Shown here one piece after another: positions 46,887-55,222 of a stretch of 64,000 bases of DNA. A program made the position numbers and the translations under genes. Origin of the DNA: CAVVMA01 sp963788205. GTDB taxonomy: Bacteria > Desulfobacterota > Binatia > Binatales > Binataceae. The DNA is taken from the NCBI GenBank assembly GCA_963788205.1, contig CAWBGG010000008.1, forward strand, positions 62,001 to 126,000, read 5' to 3'. Positions within the stretch are counted from its first letter, which is position 1, and every line of letters starts with the position of its first letter. Under the pieces are notes generated by a model. That model was not told the origin of the DNA. It did not search any database and saw nothing but the letters and a program-made list of their open reading frames with translations.

Positions 46887-46928
46887 CCCATCATCCCGAG
46901 CATAGCGAGGGATCTACGCGGAGCGATT
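46887..46928 (-). repeat. REP-like repeat, copy right of the IS1111-type element
   Basis: On the minus strand it reads AATCGCTCCGCGTAGATCCC, then TCGCTATGCTCGGGATGA. With the copy at 45256-45304 it forms the two arms of a palindrome now split by the insertion sequence. Confidence 0.8.
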
Positions 46929-47018
46929 CTCTTTTCTGCGAGTTATGCGGGAACCGCCAACCGAGGACACTAGGAAACGCCCAGCCTGAGACGCCATCGA
47001 GACCAGTTCGTACGGGCC

Positions 47019-47870
47019 GTGTTCAGGACTCCGGCCGCGATGGCCGACGAGGCGGCGGGATTTCTGGTCGCGCGCGGCGCGCTCGGATGCGCGATTGCGC
47101 ATGGCTCCCGCCCCGGCGCGAAGCCGCGCGCCGTCGTATCGCTGGCGGCTTTCTTCACGCGCGTTACCGAATCGCAACTTGCCGAGATCAATCGCGTGAT
47201 GCGCGCGGCCGGGATGCTGACTGGCGGCGCGCGGCCTCCGCGCCTCAGCACTATCGCCGATCCCGGATGGTCCACGATGTGGATGAAGCGCTTCAAGCCG
47301 CTGCGCATCGGGCGCCGTTTCCAGATCGTCGCGCCGTGGAGCATGGATCGCGATCCCGCGCGCCTGAACCTGATCGTCAAGCCGGCGCGTGCCTTTGGCA
47401 CCGGCCATCATCCGACCACCGCCGGCGTGCTGCGCGCGCTGGAGCGGCTGGCCGCCGAGCGCCGCTTTCGCAACGCGCTCGACGTCGGAACCGGTTCGGG
47501 TATTGTTGCGATGGCAATGAAGCTGCTCGGCGTCCAACACGTCTCGGCGATCGATATCGATCCTGAGGCGCTCGAGAACGCGCGCGAAAACGCCACGCTC
47601 AATCATCTTTCAGCGGCGCTCGAGTTTTCCTCCGCGCCGCTCAATAAGCTGCGGCGGCATTACGATCTCATCGCCGCCAACATCCTCGCCTCGACGCTGA
47701 TCGAAATGGCGCCCACGCTCGTGCGCCTGCTCGCCCGCGACGGGCGGCTGATCCTCGCCGGCATTCTGGCCCGCGAGGCTGCCGACGTTTTGCGCCGCTA
47801 CCAACCGTCACTCCGATGCGTTTTCATCGGGCGCAGCCGCGGCTGGGCCACGATGGTGCTCGCGCGATGA
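47019..47870 (+). CDS. prmA: ribosomal protein L11 methyltransferase
   Basis: Trimethylates ribosomal protein L11 using SAM. It is 283 residues long with a small N-terminal substrate domain and the Rossmann core: PARAFGTGHHPTTAGVLRAL, motif I ALDVGTGSGIVAMAM, AIDIDPEALENARENATLN and the AANILASTLIEMAP motif. GTG 47019 is the only start codon before an in-frame stop, so a few N-terminal residues may differ. It is the first gene of prmA-rsmE-gshB and overlaps rsmE by the ATGA arrangement. Confidence 0.92.
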   Translation: MFRTPAAMADEAAGFLVARGALGCAIAHGSRPGAKPRAVVSLAAFFTRVTESQLAEINRVMRAAGMLTGGARPPRLSTIADPGWSTMWMKRFKPLRIGRRFQIVAPWSMDRDPARLNLIVKPARAFGTGHHPTTAGVLRALERLAAERRFRNALDVGTGSGIVAMAMKLLGVQHVSAIDIDPEALENARENATLNHLSAALEFSSAPLNKLRRHYDLIAANILASTLIEMAPTLVRLLARDGRLILAGILAREAADVLRRYQPSLRCVFIGRSRGWATMVLAR

Positions 47871-48601
47871 AGCCGCCGCCGCGCTTTGCGATCGCGCGCG
47901 ACTCGATCAGCGGCGGCGTCGCGCGCCTGAGCGGCGACGAGCTCCATCATCTGCGCGACGTGATGCGCCTGCGTCCCGGCGCGCGGGTCGCGCTGATCGA
48001 TGAACGCGGCGCGGAGTACGACGGGATCATTAGATCCTTCGAGGCGCGCCATGCGCTAATCGAGGTCACACAAAAGTTGCCGCGCGCCGCCGCACGCACG
48101 GTCGCGCTCGGCGCGGCGATAATCAAGGGCCCGCGGATGGATTTTCTGGTTGAGAAGGCGGCCGAACTGGGCGCCGCGGAGTTGTGGCCGATCGTGTCGG
48201 CGCGCGCGGTCGCGCGTACTCCCGGCCATGAGAAAATCGCACGCTGGCGCCGGCTGGTTGCCGCCGCGAGCAAACAGAGTCTCGCCATATTCCCGATGGA
48301 GATTCGCCCGCCGCTCGGTTTCGCCGACTTGATTCGGATCGTTCCCGGCGACACGCTGCGCGTGAGTTGCGCGCTTGGCGCAGCGCCCCTCGGCGCGGTG
48401 ATCAGACGAGCAAGACCGCAGCGAATCCTGATAGTCTGTGGACCGGAGGGCGACTTCGATCGCGAGGAACAGGCGATGGCGCAGCAAGCTGGCTTTGTGA
48501 ACGTGGGACTGGGCTCTAATCGCTTGCGCAGCGAGACCGCCGCGCTCGCCGCGCTCAGTATCGCGGTTGACGCGCTCGGCGAGCTGGACGGAGCTGGCTG
48601 A
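47867..48601 (+). CDS. rsmE: 16S rRNA (uracil-1498-N3)-methyltransferase
   Basis: Methylates U1498 of 16S rRNA. It is 244 residues long with an N-terminal PUA-like part (SGDELHHLRDVMRLRPGARV) and a C-terminal SPOUT knot: IIKGPRMDFLVEKAAELGA, VCGPEGDFDREEQAMAQQA and LGSNRLRSETAALAAL. The start at 47867 overlaps the prmA stop by 4 bases, so translation is coupled. The usual prmA-rsmE pairing supports both calls. Confidence 0.95.
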   Translation: MKPPPRFAIARDSISGGVARLSGDELHHLRDVMRLRPGARVALIDERGAEYDGIIRSFEARHALIEVTQKLPRAAARTVALGAAIIKGPRMDFLVEKAAELGAAELWPIVSARAVARTPGHEKIARWRRLVAAASKQSLAIFPMEIRPPLGFADLIRIVPGDTLRVSCALGAAPLGAVIRRARPQRILIVCGPEGDFDREEQAMAQQAGFVNVGLGSNRLRSETAALAALSIAVDALGELDGAG

Positions 48602-48604
48602 CCG

Positions 48605-49564
48605 ATGGCTTACAAATTCGCCTTCGTGATGGACCCGCTGGCGGAGGTCCTGGTCGACAAGGACACCACCTTTGCCTTCATGCTCGAAGCGCACGCGCGC
48701 GGCCACGAACTCTACGAGTTGGGTATCCGCGATCTGTTCGCGCGCGGCCCGCAAGCGCTCGGCCGGGCGCGCCGCTGCGAGGTGGTCCGCGCGACGCCGC
48801 ACTATTCCTATCCCGGCGATAGCGACGAATATCCGCTGGAAACCTTCGACGCGATCTTCATGCGCAAGGATCCGCCGGCCGACGCCGCCTATCTGTACGC
48901 CACGATGCTGCTCGGCCTGGTCGACCCGCGCCGCAGCTTTGTGATCAACAGTCCCGCCGGCCTGCGCGAAGCCAACGAGAAGCTCTATCAACTTAATTTT
49001 CCCCGCGCGATTCCGCCCACGCTGGTGACCTACGCGATCCCGCGCGTAAAGCAATTCCTGCTCGATCAGGGCGGCGAGATAATCGTCAAGCCGCTCGACG
49101 GCCACGGCGGCGAGGGCGTGTTTCTGGCCCGGCGCGGCGACGGCAACCTCAACGCGATTCTCGAGACCGTCACCCACTTCGGCAGCCGCCTGGTGATGGC
49201 GCAGCGGTTCATCCCCGAGGTGCGCGACGGCGACAAGCGGCTGATCGTGCTCGACGGCGAGCCGCTCGGATGCATGCTGCGCGTGCCGCTGCCCGAAGAG
49301 GTGCGCGGCAATATCCACGTCGGCGGCACCTGTATCAAGGCTGAAATCACCGAGCGCGATCGCGAAATCTGCGCGATGGCGCGGCCGCGGCTGCGTCGCG
49401 ATGGGCTCTACTTCGTCGGACTCGACATCATCGGCGGCTACCTGACCGAGGTCAACGTGACCAGCCCCACCGGCGTCCAGGAGATCGATCGCCTCGAAGA
49501 CACGAATCTCGAGGTCAAGGTGATCGACTTCGTCGAATCCAAAGTCGCCGCGCTGTCCCGATGA
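48605..49564 (+). CDS. gshB: glutathione synthetase
   Basis: Joins gamma-glutamylcysteine and glycine with ATP. The 319-residue protein has the N-terminal FAFVMDPLAEVLVDKDTTFA and an ATP-grasp core: INSPAGLREANEKLY, EIIVKPLDGHGGEGVF, FIPEVRDGDKRLIVLDGEP, NIHVGGTC and the metal site YLTEVNVTSPTG. gshA is not in the window. It begins 3 bases after the rsmE stop, so it is in the same operon. Confidence 0.96.
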   Translation: MAYKFAFVMDPLAEVLVDKDTTFAFMLEAHARGHELYELGIRDLFARGPQALGRARRCEVVRATPHYSYPGDSDEYPLETFDAIFMRKDPPADAAYLYATMLLGLVDPRRSFVINSPAGLREANEKLYQLNFPRAIPPTLVTYAIPRVKQFLLDQGGEIIVKPLDGHGGEGVFLARRGDGNLNAILETVTHFGSRLVMAQRFIPEVRDGDKRLIVLDGEPLGCMLRVPLPEEVRGNIHVGGTCIKAEITERDREICAMARPRLRRDGLYFVGLDIIGGYLTEVNVTSPTGVQEIDRLEDTNLEVKVIDFVESKVAALSR

Positions 49565-49632
49565 AATCCGCCGCCGCCGGGCCGCAGTTCCAAGCCTGGC
49601 GCCGTCCCCGCCGCGGCTGACGGCCAACCCGC

Positions 49633-51372
49633 ATGGAGCAAATGGGGAAGAGGCTGCGCGCCGCGATCCTTTCGCGCGAGGCCGCGCTCGTAATCCTGGG
49701 TGCGATCGCATTTGGGGTCTTGTTCGGCTTCTCCATGTTCGGGCACCTGACCGAACCCTACACGAACAACGATTGGGATCAGTTCCGCGACTGGGACTGG
49801 AGCGCGGTGTACACGCTGACTCGTTTTCATCAGTTCCCCTTCTGGACTCCGTATCAATGCGGAGGGATGCCGCTGTTTGCCAATCCCCAGTCCAGGATCC
49901 TGACCCCGTTCTTTCCGCTTCATTTGCTGCTGGGGACTGCGGGATTGAATCTCGAGATCCCCGCGCATCTCGCCATCGCATGGGCCGGCGGCTATGTGCT
50001 CGCGCGCTCGCTTGGACTAAGCGCTCTCGGTGCAGTCGCTTGCGCCACGGTCTTTCCCGCCAGCTCGTGGTTCGAGCTCCATATCTCGGTCGGGCACCTG
50101 ACCTTTCTCAGCTGCGCATATATGCCCTGGGTCGTTGCGGTCGTCTGGCTCGCGAATCGGGAGCGGCAGATGACTTGGTGCGCATTGGCCGGAGCGATCT
50201 GGGCGCTTACCTACCTGGAGGGCGGCGTCTATACAGCCAGTCACATCGCTCTTGTGCTGGCGTTCCTGGCGATCCCTTTGGCGGCCGTGCGCCGCAGTCC
50301 CTGGCCCCTACTGAGCGTAGTCATCGCCGCCCTGTTCGCGGTGGGATTCGCCGCGGTGAAGATCGTGCCGAGCCTTGAATTGGTCCTGGCCCATAGCCGC
50401 CATATGGACGCCGGCGACCATCTCACGATCCTGCAACTCCTGGCCGCCCTATTCTCGCGAGCGCAGATCATCGTGCGCGCGCGTCTGGGTTCCTACAACT
50501 TTTTCGAGTGCGGTGCGTACCTCAGCCCGGCCTTTGCGTTGCTTGCGATCGCCGGCTTTATCGGGTCATGGCGCCGCGCCTGGACGTGGGCGCTTGCAGC
50601 GTCCGGCTTCGCTCTCCTCGCGCTCGGCAATTTCGGCCCCTTCGCGCCGTGGACGGTACTCCATCACCTGCCCGTCTTCTCATGGCAGGAAATGAACGGA
50701 CGCTTCCTGATCTCGTTCATGCTCTGCGTCTCCGCCGGATGCGGCTACGGAGTCGATTTCCTGTCTTCCGCACGAGGGCGGGGCAGCGCGGCGCTGGCGC
50801 TGTTCGCGTTGCTGGCGGGAACCGTCAACGCCTGGATCGTCGGCGCCCCCCATCTGGTCCAGGCTTGGGGTCTCGAAACGCCTTTCATCGCACCGGTCGC
50901 GGCTTTCAGGCAGTATCGAGGCCCCGATGACCATATGCTGCCACTGAACCTAGCCAACCTGGGAGCCGCCCACTGTTACGACCCGTTGCCGAAGCCGCAC
51001 TACGTGCTGGCGCTCAACGATCCTGACTACAACGGTGAGCAGTACCTGCTCGGCGCCGGTGAGTTGCGGTTGGCGCAATGGTCCCCGAATCGGCTCTCGT
51101 ACGCCGTGGATGTTGCCCAACCATCCGTGATGGTCGTCAACCAAAATTACGATTCGGGATGGCGTATCGTCCAGGGAAGCGGCGAAATCTTCTCGTACCA
51201 CGATCTGCTCGGCGTGCGGATCGCGCCGGGCCGGCATACGATCACGCTGGAATATCGGGACCGCTTTTTCCCGCTCGGCGCAGCGATCACGCTCGCGACC
51301 CTCCTGCTCGCGCTGCTGCCGTTTTGGCGCCAGAGTCGAACCCGCCAGCCATCGCGCCCCGGCAAGGGGTAA
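49633..51372 (+). CDS. YfhO-like multi-pass membrane protein
   Basis: 579 residues with about 11 hydrophobic helices (from AALVILGAIAFGVLFGF near residue 18 to AAITLATLLLALLPF near 555). A large extracytoplasmic part carries NNDWDQFRDWDWSAVYTLTR and PQSRILTPFFPLHLL. The C-terminal beta segment VVNQNYDSGWRI ... HTITLEYRDRFFPLGA is typical of YfhO/GT-C membrane glycosyltransferase-like proteins. It probably acts on a lipid-linked sugar; substrate unknown. It is 68 bases downstream of gshB. Confidence 0.72.
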   Translation: MEQMGKRLRAAILSREAALVILGAIAFGVLFGFSMFGHLTEPYTNNDWDQFRDWDWSAVYTLTRFHQFPFWTPYQCGGMPLFANPQSRILTPFFPLHLLLGTAGLNLEIPAHLAIAWAGGYVLARSLGLSALGAVACATVFPASSWFELHISVGHLTFLSCAYMPWVVAVVWLANRERQMTWCALAGAIWALTYLEGGVYTASHIALVLAFLAIPLAAVRRSPWPLLSVVIAALFAVGFAAVKIVPSLELVLAHSRHMDAGDHLTILQLLAALFSRAQIIVRARLGSYNFFECGAYLSPAFALLAIAGFIGSWRRAWTWALAASGFALLALGNFGPFAPWTVLHHLPVFSWQEMNGRFLISFMLCVSAGCGYGVDFLSSARGRGSAALALFALLAGTVNAWIVGAPHLVQAWGLETPFIAPVAAFRQYRGPDDHMLPLNLANLGAAHCYDPLPKPHYVLALNDPDYNGEQYLLGAGELRLAQWSPNRLSYAVDVAQPSVMVVNQNYDSGWRIVQGSGEIFSYHDLLGVRIAPGRHTITLEYRDRFFPLGAAITLATLLLALLPFWRQSRTRQPSRPGKG

Positions 51373-51398
51373 TGGGTCAGTTTGAAGTCCTGGCAGAG

Positions 51399-51503
51399 AA
51401 ATCGCTCCGCGTAGGTTTCTCGCTACGCTCGAAATGACAGGAAAGCGGCCCCTTTTTTGTCATCCTGAGCCGCAGGCGAAGGATCAACGCGAAGCGATTT
51501 TTC
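51399..51503. repeat. REP-like inverted pair
   Basis: Plus copy 51399-51440 (AAATCGCTCCGCGTAGGTTT...) faces minus copy 51459-51503 (AAATCGCTTCGCGTTGATCC...CAGGATGACA). They form a large stem with a short loop. It is the same family as 45256-45304 and 46887-46928. It lies between the YfhO-like gene and tRNA-Phe; the right copy overlaps the end of the integrase frame. Confidence 0.78.
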
Positions 51504-52275
51504 AAATTGACGCACTAGCCGGCGTAGACCCGTGTTGCATGACCCGACGCGTCCCGCTAGCTATGAGGTTTGCTTCGGCGCGTAAGCGGTTCCCTGCACG
51601 GTGGGCAGGTAGCTCAGTCGGTAGAGCAAAGGACTGAAAATCCTTGTGTCGCGTGTTCAATTCACGCCCTGCCCACCAACTATTCCGCTTATTTTCCTTG
51701 GCTTTTCCGCCCTTCCCCCTCACCAATACAAATCGCTTTCGGGGCTTGGTGTCAGTAGTGGTGTCAGTCAGCTTTTCGACCGCATCGCGCAAATGCCCCG
51801 GTGCCAGATGCGCATAGCGCAGGGTCATCGTTAGCGTCTTGTGTCCCATCAGTTCCTTGATCGTCAGGATTGGAATACCCCGCATCGCCAGACGCGACCC
51901 GAACGTATGGCGGAGATCGTGCCAGACAAAATTCTCGATTTTTGCTCGCTCAAGAGCGGGCTTGAAGACCCGGTTGTAAAAGTTGTGCGCGTTGACCGGA
52001 AAGATTCGGCCCTTTCCCGGCTTCCCGAACATTCCCAACAATTCGAGCACTCTTCGTGAATCCTGATTCAACGGAACCTTGCGCGCTTCCCCGTGCTTGG
52101 ACTTCGTGACGGTAACGACGCCATTATCGAAGTCCACGTCTTCCCAGAGCAGACCGAATTGTTCTGACTGCCGCAGTCCCGTATTGAAGGCGAAGCGCAC
52201 CAACAGGTCATACCGGCCCGGAAGCTGGTCGAAAAGTCTGCCTTCCTCTTCGACGAATACTCTCCGTGTGCTCGG
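51502..52275 (-). pseudogene. tyrosine recombinase (integrase), N-terminally truncated
   Basis: This is the C-terminal catalytic half of a tRNA-targeting phage-type integrase. The active-site set is complete: Arg in NTGLRQSE, Lys in TKSKHGEARKVPL, HDLRH, GHKTL and Tyr in LRYAHL. An in-frame TGA at 52276-52278 and unrelated upstream DNA show that the core-binding N-terminal domain is gone. The C-terminus (NSWWAGRELNTRH ...) is read through the tRNA-Phe 3' half, which is usual for integrases beside their attachment site. It is a remnant and unlikely to act. Confidence 0.88.
51603..51678 (+). tRNA. tRNA-Phe(GAA)
   Basis: A 76-base tRNA with acceptor GGGCAGG/CCTGCCC, anticodon loop CTGAAAA (GAA), discriminator A and an encoded CCA. 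The integrase fragment on the opposite strand reads into its 3' end, marking this gene as the attachment site of the island that follows. Confidence 0.96.
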
Positions 52276-52312
52276 TCAGGGCCGTCCACAATTCATCATT
52301 TCAACGCATATA

Positions 52313-53080
52313 TTGTGGATTGTCGTAGCACTGCTTTTCTTCGCTCATCCGAGTTTCGCTACGTCGATTGTGGCCACCATTGAAAACCAGAAAATACTGC
52401 TGGCCGCCGATAGTCTCGCGAGCTCGCGGTCGCAATACTTGCCCCCCATCTAAGTGTGTAAAATTGATGTTTTGCCTAATTGCGCATTTGCCGTCGTCGG
52501 CGCCGGTAAAAAGGTTGGAGGTGTGCCCTTTGACCTGAAGGAATTTGCAGTTGAAGCTTGTAATACCAGCGGCAGTCTTCGAGACAAAGCGGACAGGTTT
52601 CTCGACATTGCTCGGGAACCCTCCAACGAAATAATTCAGGAAATGCGCCAGCTTGCCCCGCAACTTTATGAGGAAAAGCTTAAGCAACGTTGGTTCATCG
52701 CTGGATTGTTTGCCGGCGTGCAAGACAGGCAACTCTCTGTGTTTGTTCGCGGGTTCCGTTTGAACCCCAATGGTGTTCCGGTGAATATCCCCGGCGGTGA
52801 TTACAACTCCTCCAATGGACAACTTATTGAGCTTGGTCACACCTACGCTATTGTGGATTACGTCAATGCTCATCCCCACTGGGAAGATATAGGCGATATT
52901 CCAGCGTTGAAGATGCTCATCAACTTGGAGATTGAGGATAAGCCCAAAGAGGTTGGACCGCTTATTTCCATTTTGGAAATTGATCAATGGGTGATGGTTC
53001 CAGATAAAACGACAGTCCGTTGGATTGATCCCGGTGCGTGCAAGCCCAACGCTCAAAAGAAAAGCGCAAAACCAAACTGA
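52313..53080 (+). pseudogene. secreted Ntn-hydrolase (proteasome-like), nonsense interrupted
   Basis: A short signal peptide (WIVVALLFFAHPSFA) is followed by TSIVATIENQKILLAADSLA, the start of a proteasome-beta-like fold with Thr as likely N-terminal nucleophile. After SRSQYLPPI the same frame hits TAA (52451-52453) and resumes directly with VCKIDVLPNCAFAVVGAGKK to 53080. CAA to TAA would explain it in one step. The TTG start at 52313 is uncertain. GC content is visibly lower than in the flanks, which fits transferred DNA. It could be split into two products but is more likely inactive. Confidence 0.62.
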
Positions 53081-53350
53081 TACATTACCGATAGCCCGGA
53101 CCAATGAAATCGCCTGGGCTGTTCCGCTCAGCCTAGCCAATTCCCGGCAAGACGGGTCAGTCTAGCTTCTCTCGGAAACAGTTTCGGAACATGGCGGCAA
53201 AACGCTTGTCGGATCAGGTACTCGACAACCGCCGAGTAGGGGATATAGCGCTTCAACCTTCGATACTGCCCGTAGCCTCGCCGGTATTCCTTGACGATGT
53301 AGGCAATTCGATGCTGGCCGCATAGCTTCTTTACTGTCGAAGGAGCAACC

Positions 53351-54677
53351 CCTAGCAGGCTGTTGAGGAAAGGGGTTGATTACTCAGTTTCGTAGTTCGT
53401 TAAGAGCGCAACGCTGGGATTACAGGTCTACCCGCGAGCCACTTTCATGCGCCGCGCGGCATGGAACAGTGGTGTGGATTGATGATTCATGCCGGAGCCC
53501 CACTGAGCTTGGCGATTCTGAGCAGGTTGTAGGCGGCGGCGACCAAGTAGGCGTGCATCTGGACGCGCTCGCGACCGCGATAGCGCGTGCGCCGCAGCCC
53601 GCCGATGGTCTTCATCCAGCCGAAGGTTTCCTCGACCCGCTTACGGATCCATTGGCTGACAGCGTAGCCCCCATGGCGCACAGTACGAGCGTCGATGGCG
53701 GAGCCACCTGCGCGCGCCAGATTCTGCGCCACGTGCGGGGTGACCTTGAGCGCACGGCAGGACTCCACGAAATCGTGGGTATCGTAGCCCTTGTCGCCGC
53801 CCAGCGTGATCCTGCGGCGCCCGGGCAGACTCTCGCCGACCATTGCCAGCGCCGCGCGCCGCTCGGCACGTCCATCCGCCGGCTCCACCTGAAAGTCGAT
53901 CAAGATGGTGTTGCGATTCTCCATCAGGGCGTGGGCCGAGTAACAAAGCTTGGCCTCCTTGCCCGCACCCTTCTTGGCCAGCTGCGCCTCGGGATCGGTC
54001 GTAGACTGGTGGGTCTGATTGGTGCGCCGCTCGCCGTGGAAGTTCACTGTCGGATTGCCCGGGTCAGCGGGGGGCTCAGTCGGGCCCGCATCCCTGCGCT
54101 TGAAGCTCTTGAGCGAGGCCCAGGCTTCGATCAGCGTGCCATCCACCGTAAAGTGCTCGTCGCTGGTTAGCTTCAGCGCACGGGCCGCCGCCACTACGGT
54201 GCGGAAAAACTCGCCTGCCAGGTCGTGCTCAAGCAACCGCGCCCGATTGCGGCTGAAGCTGGAGTGGTCGAAGCCCGCCTCGTCCCAGTTCATATCCAGG
54301 AACCAGCGGAACAACAGGTTATACTCCAACTGCTCGCACAACAGCCGCTCGCTGCGCACGCTGTACAGCGCCATCAACAGCGAGGCTTTCAACAACCGCT
54401 CCGGCGGGATCGAGGGCCGGCCCACTTCACTGTACATCTGCTCCAACCGCGCCGAGAGTTCTTTGAGCGCCACCTCCGCCAGCCCCTTGATCAACCTGAT
54501 CGGATGGTTGCTTGGTACCCGCTGCTCAGGGTTAACCAGGGTCAGCATCGTGGTCTGGGGCCGATCGTAGCCGCGCATCTTCCGCTTCCTCCTCTACCCA
54601 ACTGGCCTCCTTCCACTATATAGATGCAAACCCATCTGTCGATCCTATCGAAAGGGGTTTCTCAACAGCCTGCTAGG
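53351..54677 (-). mobile_element. IS5/IS1182-like insertion sequence
   Basis: Terminal repeats CTAGCAGGCTGTTGAG ... and CTCAACAGCCTGCTAG face each other at 53352-53367 and 54661-54676, about 1.32 kb apart. CTAG at both outer edges looks like a duplicated 4-base palindromic target. It holds one intact transposase gene. It interrupts the excisionase-like gene. Confidence 0.88.
53487..54578 (-). CDS. DDE transposase, IS5/IS1182-like
   Basis: A 363-residue transposase. The N-terminal DUF772 part has VGRPSIPPERLLKASLLMAL and FRWFLDMNWDEAGFDHSSFS. The catalytic residues are in FTVDGTLIEAWAS (Asp), LGGDKGYDTHDF (Asp) and RVEETFGWMKTIGG (Glu). All three are present and the frame is open, so the element may still be active. 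Confidence 0.93.
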   Translation of the reverse strand: MRGYDRPQTTMLTLVNPEQRVPSNHPIRLIKGLAEVALKELSARLEQMYSEVGRPSIPPERLLKASLLMALYSVRSERLLCEQLEYNLLFRWFLDMNWDEAGFDHSSFSRNRARLLEHDLAGEFFRTVVAAARALKLTSDEHFTVDGTLIEAWASLKSFKRRDAGPTEPPADPGNPTVNFHGERRTNQTHQSTTDPEAQLAKKGAGKEAKLCYSAHALMENRNTILIDFQVEPADGRAERRAALAMVGESLPGRRRITLGGDKGYDTHDFVESCRALKVTPHVAQNLARAGGSAIDARTVRHGGYAVSQWIRKRVEETFGWMKTIGGLRRTRYRGRERVQMHAYLVAAAYNLLRIAKLSGAPA

Positions 54678-54724
54678 TATTCCGAAGCTTCTTCGTAGGT
54701 AAAGAGGTGTAGCCGTTATACCAT

Positions 54725-55222
54725 GAAAATGGTTGCTCTCCGAGGTACGCTCTGAGAGGGCGTGACTATCCGCGGCCTAACGGCGAGGCCAAAGCCCGAG
54801 CCCCTGGGACGAGATTACCTGCCGGGCGAGTCTTCAGGGACGCCTCGCCTTTGGAAATGCCCGTGCTGGGCCGGGCGTGCCGCTGGAGCCACGCAAACGG
54901 AATCCCTCCCTGCAAGCGGCGCTTCTGGCTCGCCGGATGGGCTACTGAGGGACCACAGGGGGCTGAATTTCTAAACGGCGCATTGGGCGGACAGAAAAGG
55001 GGCAGAGAGGGGCGGTTTTTTGCCACGGAGCGTGGGTTAGTCGAGCCGCCGCCGCTTCGCCAACGGGGGCGACCCCGGTCGGAGTCTAGTGACCCCAGCC
55101 GCCTGATACAGCCGTGGTCGGGCCGGATGGCGACCATTTCCCCGTTATCAGGCCGGTTGGCGGGCAGTCGGCAAGCGCTGTACGATGCTCCGAGGGGGGA
55201 ATCTCACCCTGAGGGGGTATTC
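54725..55222. other. gene-free stretch of the island
   Basis: About 500 bases between the broken excisionase-like gene and a membrane-protein gene. Open frames on both strands cross it but lack coding character and ribosome sites. I see no RNA gene or repeat. TGAGGGGG at its right end is the ribosome site of the next gene. Confidence 0.5.

Larger units (their letters stand above)
53128..54724 (-). pseudogene. excisionase-like HTH protein, split by an IS and a stop codon
   Basis: Joining the DNA on either side of the insertion sequence across CTAG gives one frame: TYEEASEYLGVAPSTVKKLC, then GQHRIAYIVKEYRRGYGQYR, ending LTRLAGNWLG at 53128. The first part is a MerR/excisionase-type helix-turn-helix. 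Its start reads ATG GTA TAA CGG, so a CAA to TAA change at codon 3 would add a second lesion. It would be the island's excisionase or a small regulator. Both breaks are seen directly; the family is inferred. Confidence 0.65.

Noticed and set aside
54766..55137. Minus-strand frame in the gene-free part of the island
   Set aside because: No ribosome site, no homology I can recognise, and Arg/Pro/Ser-rich shadow composition.
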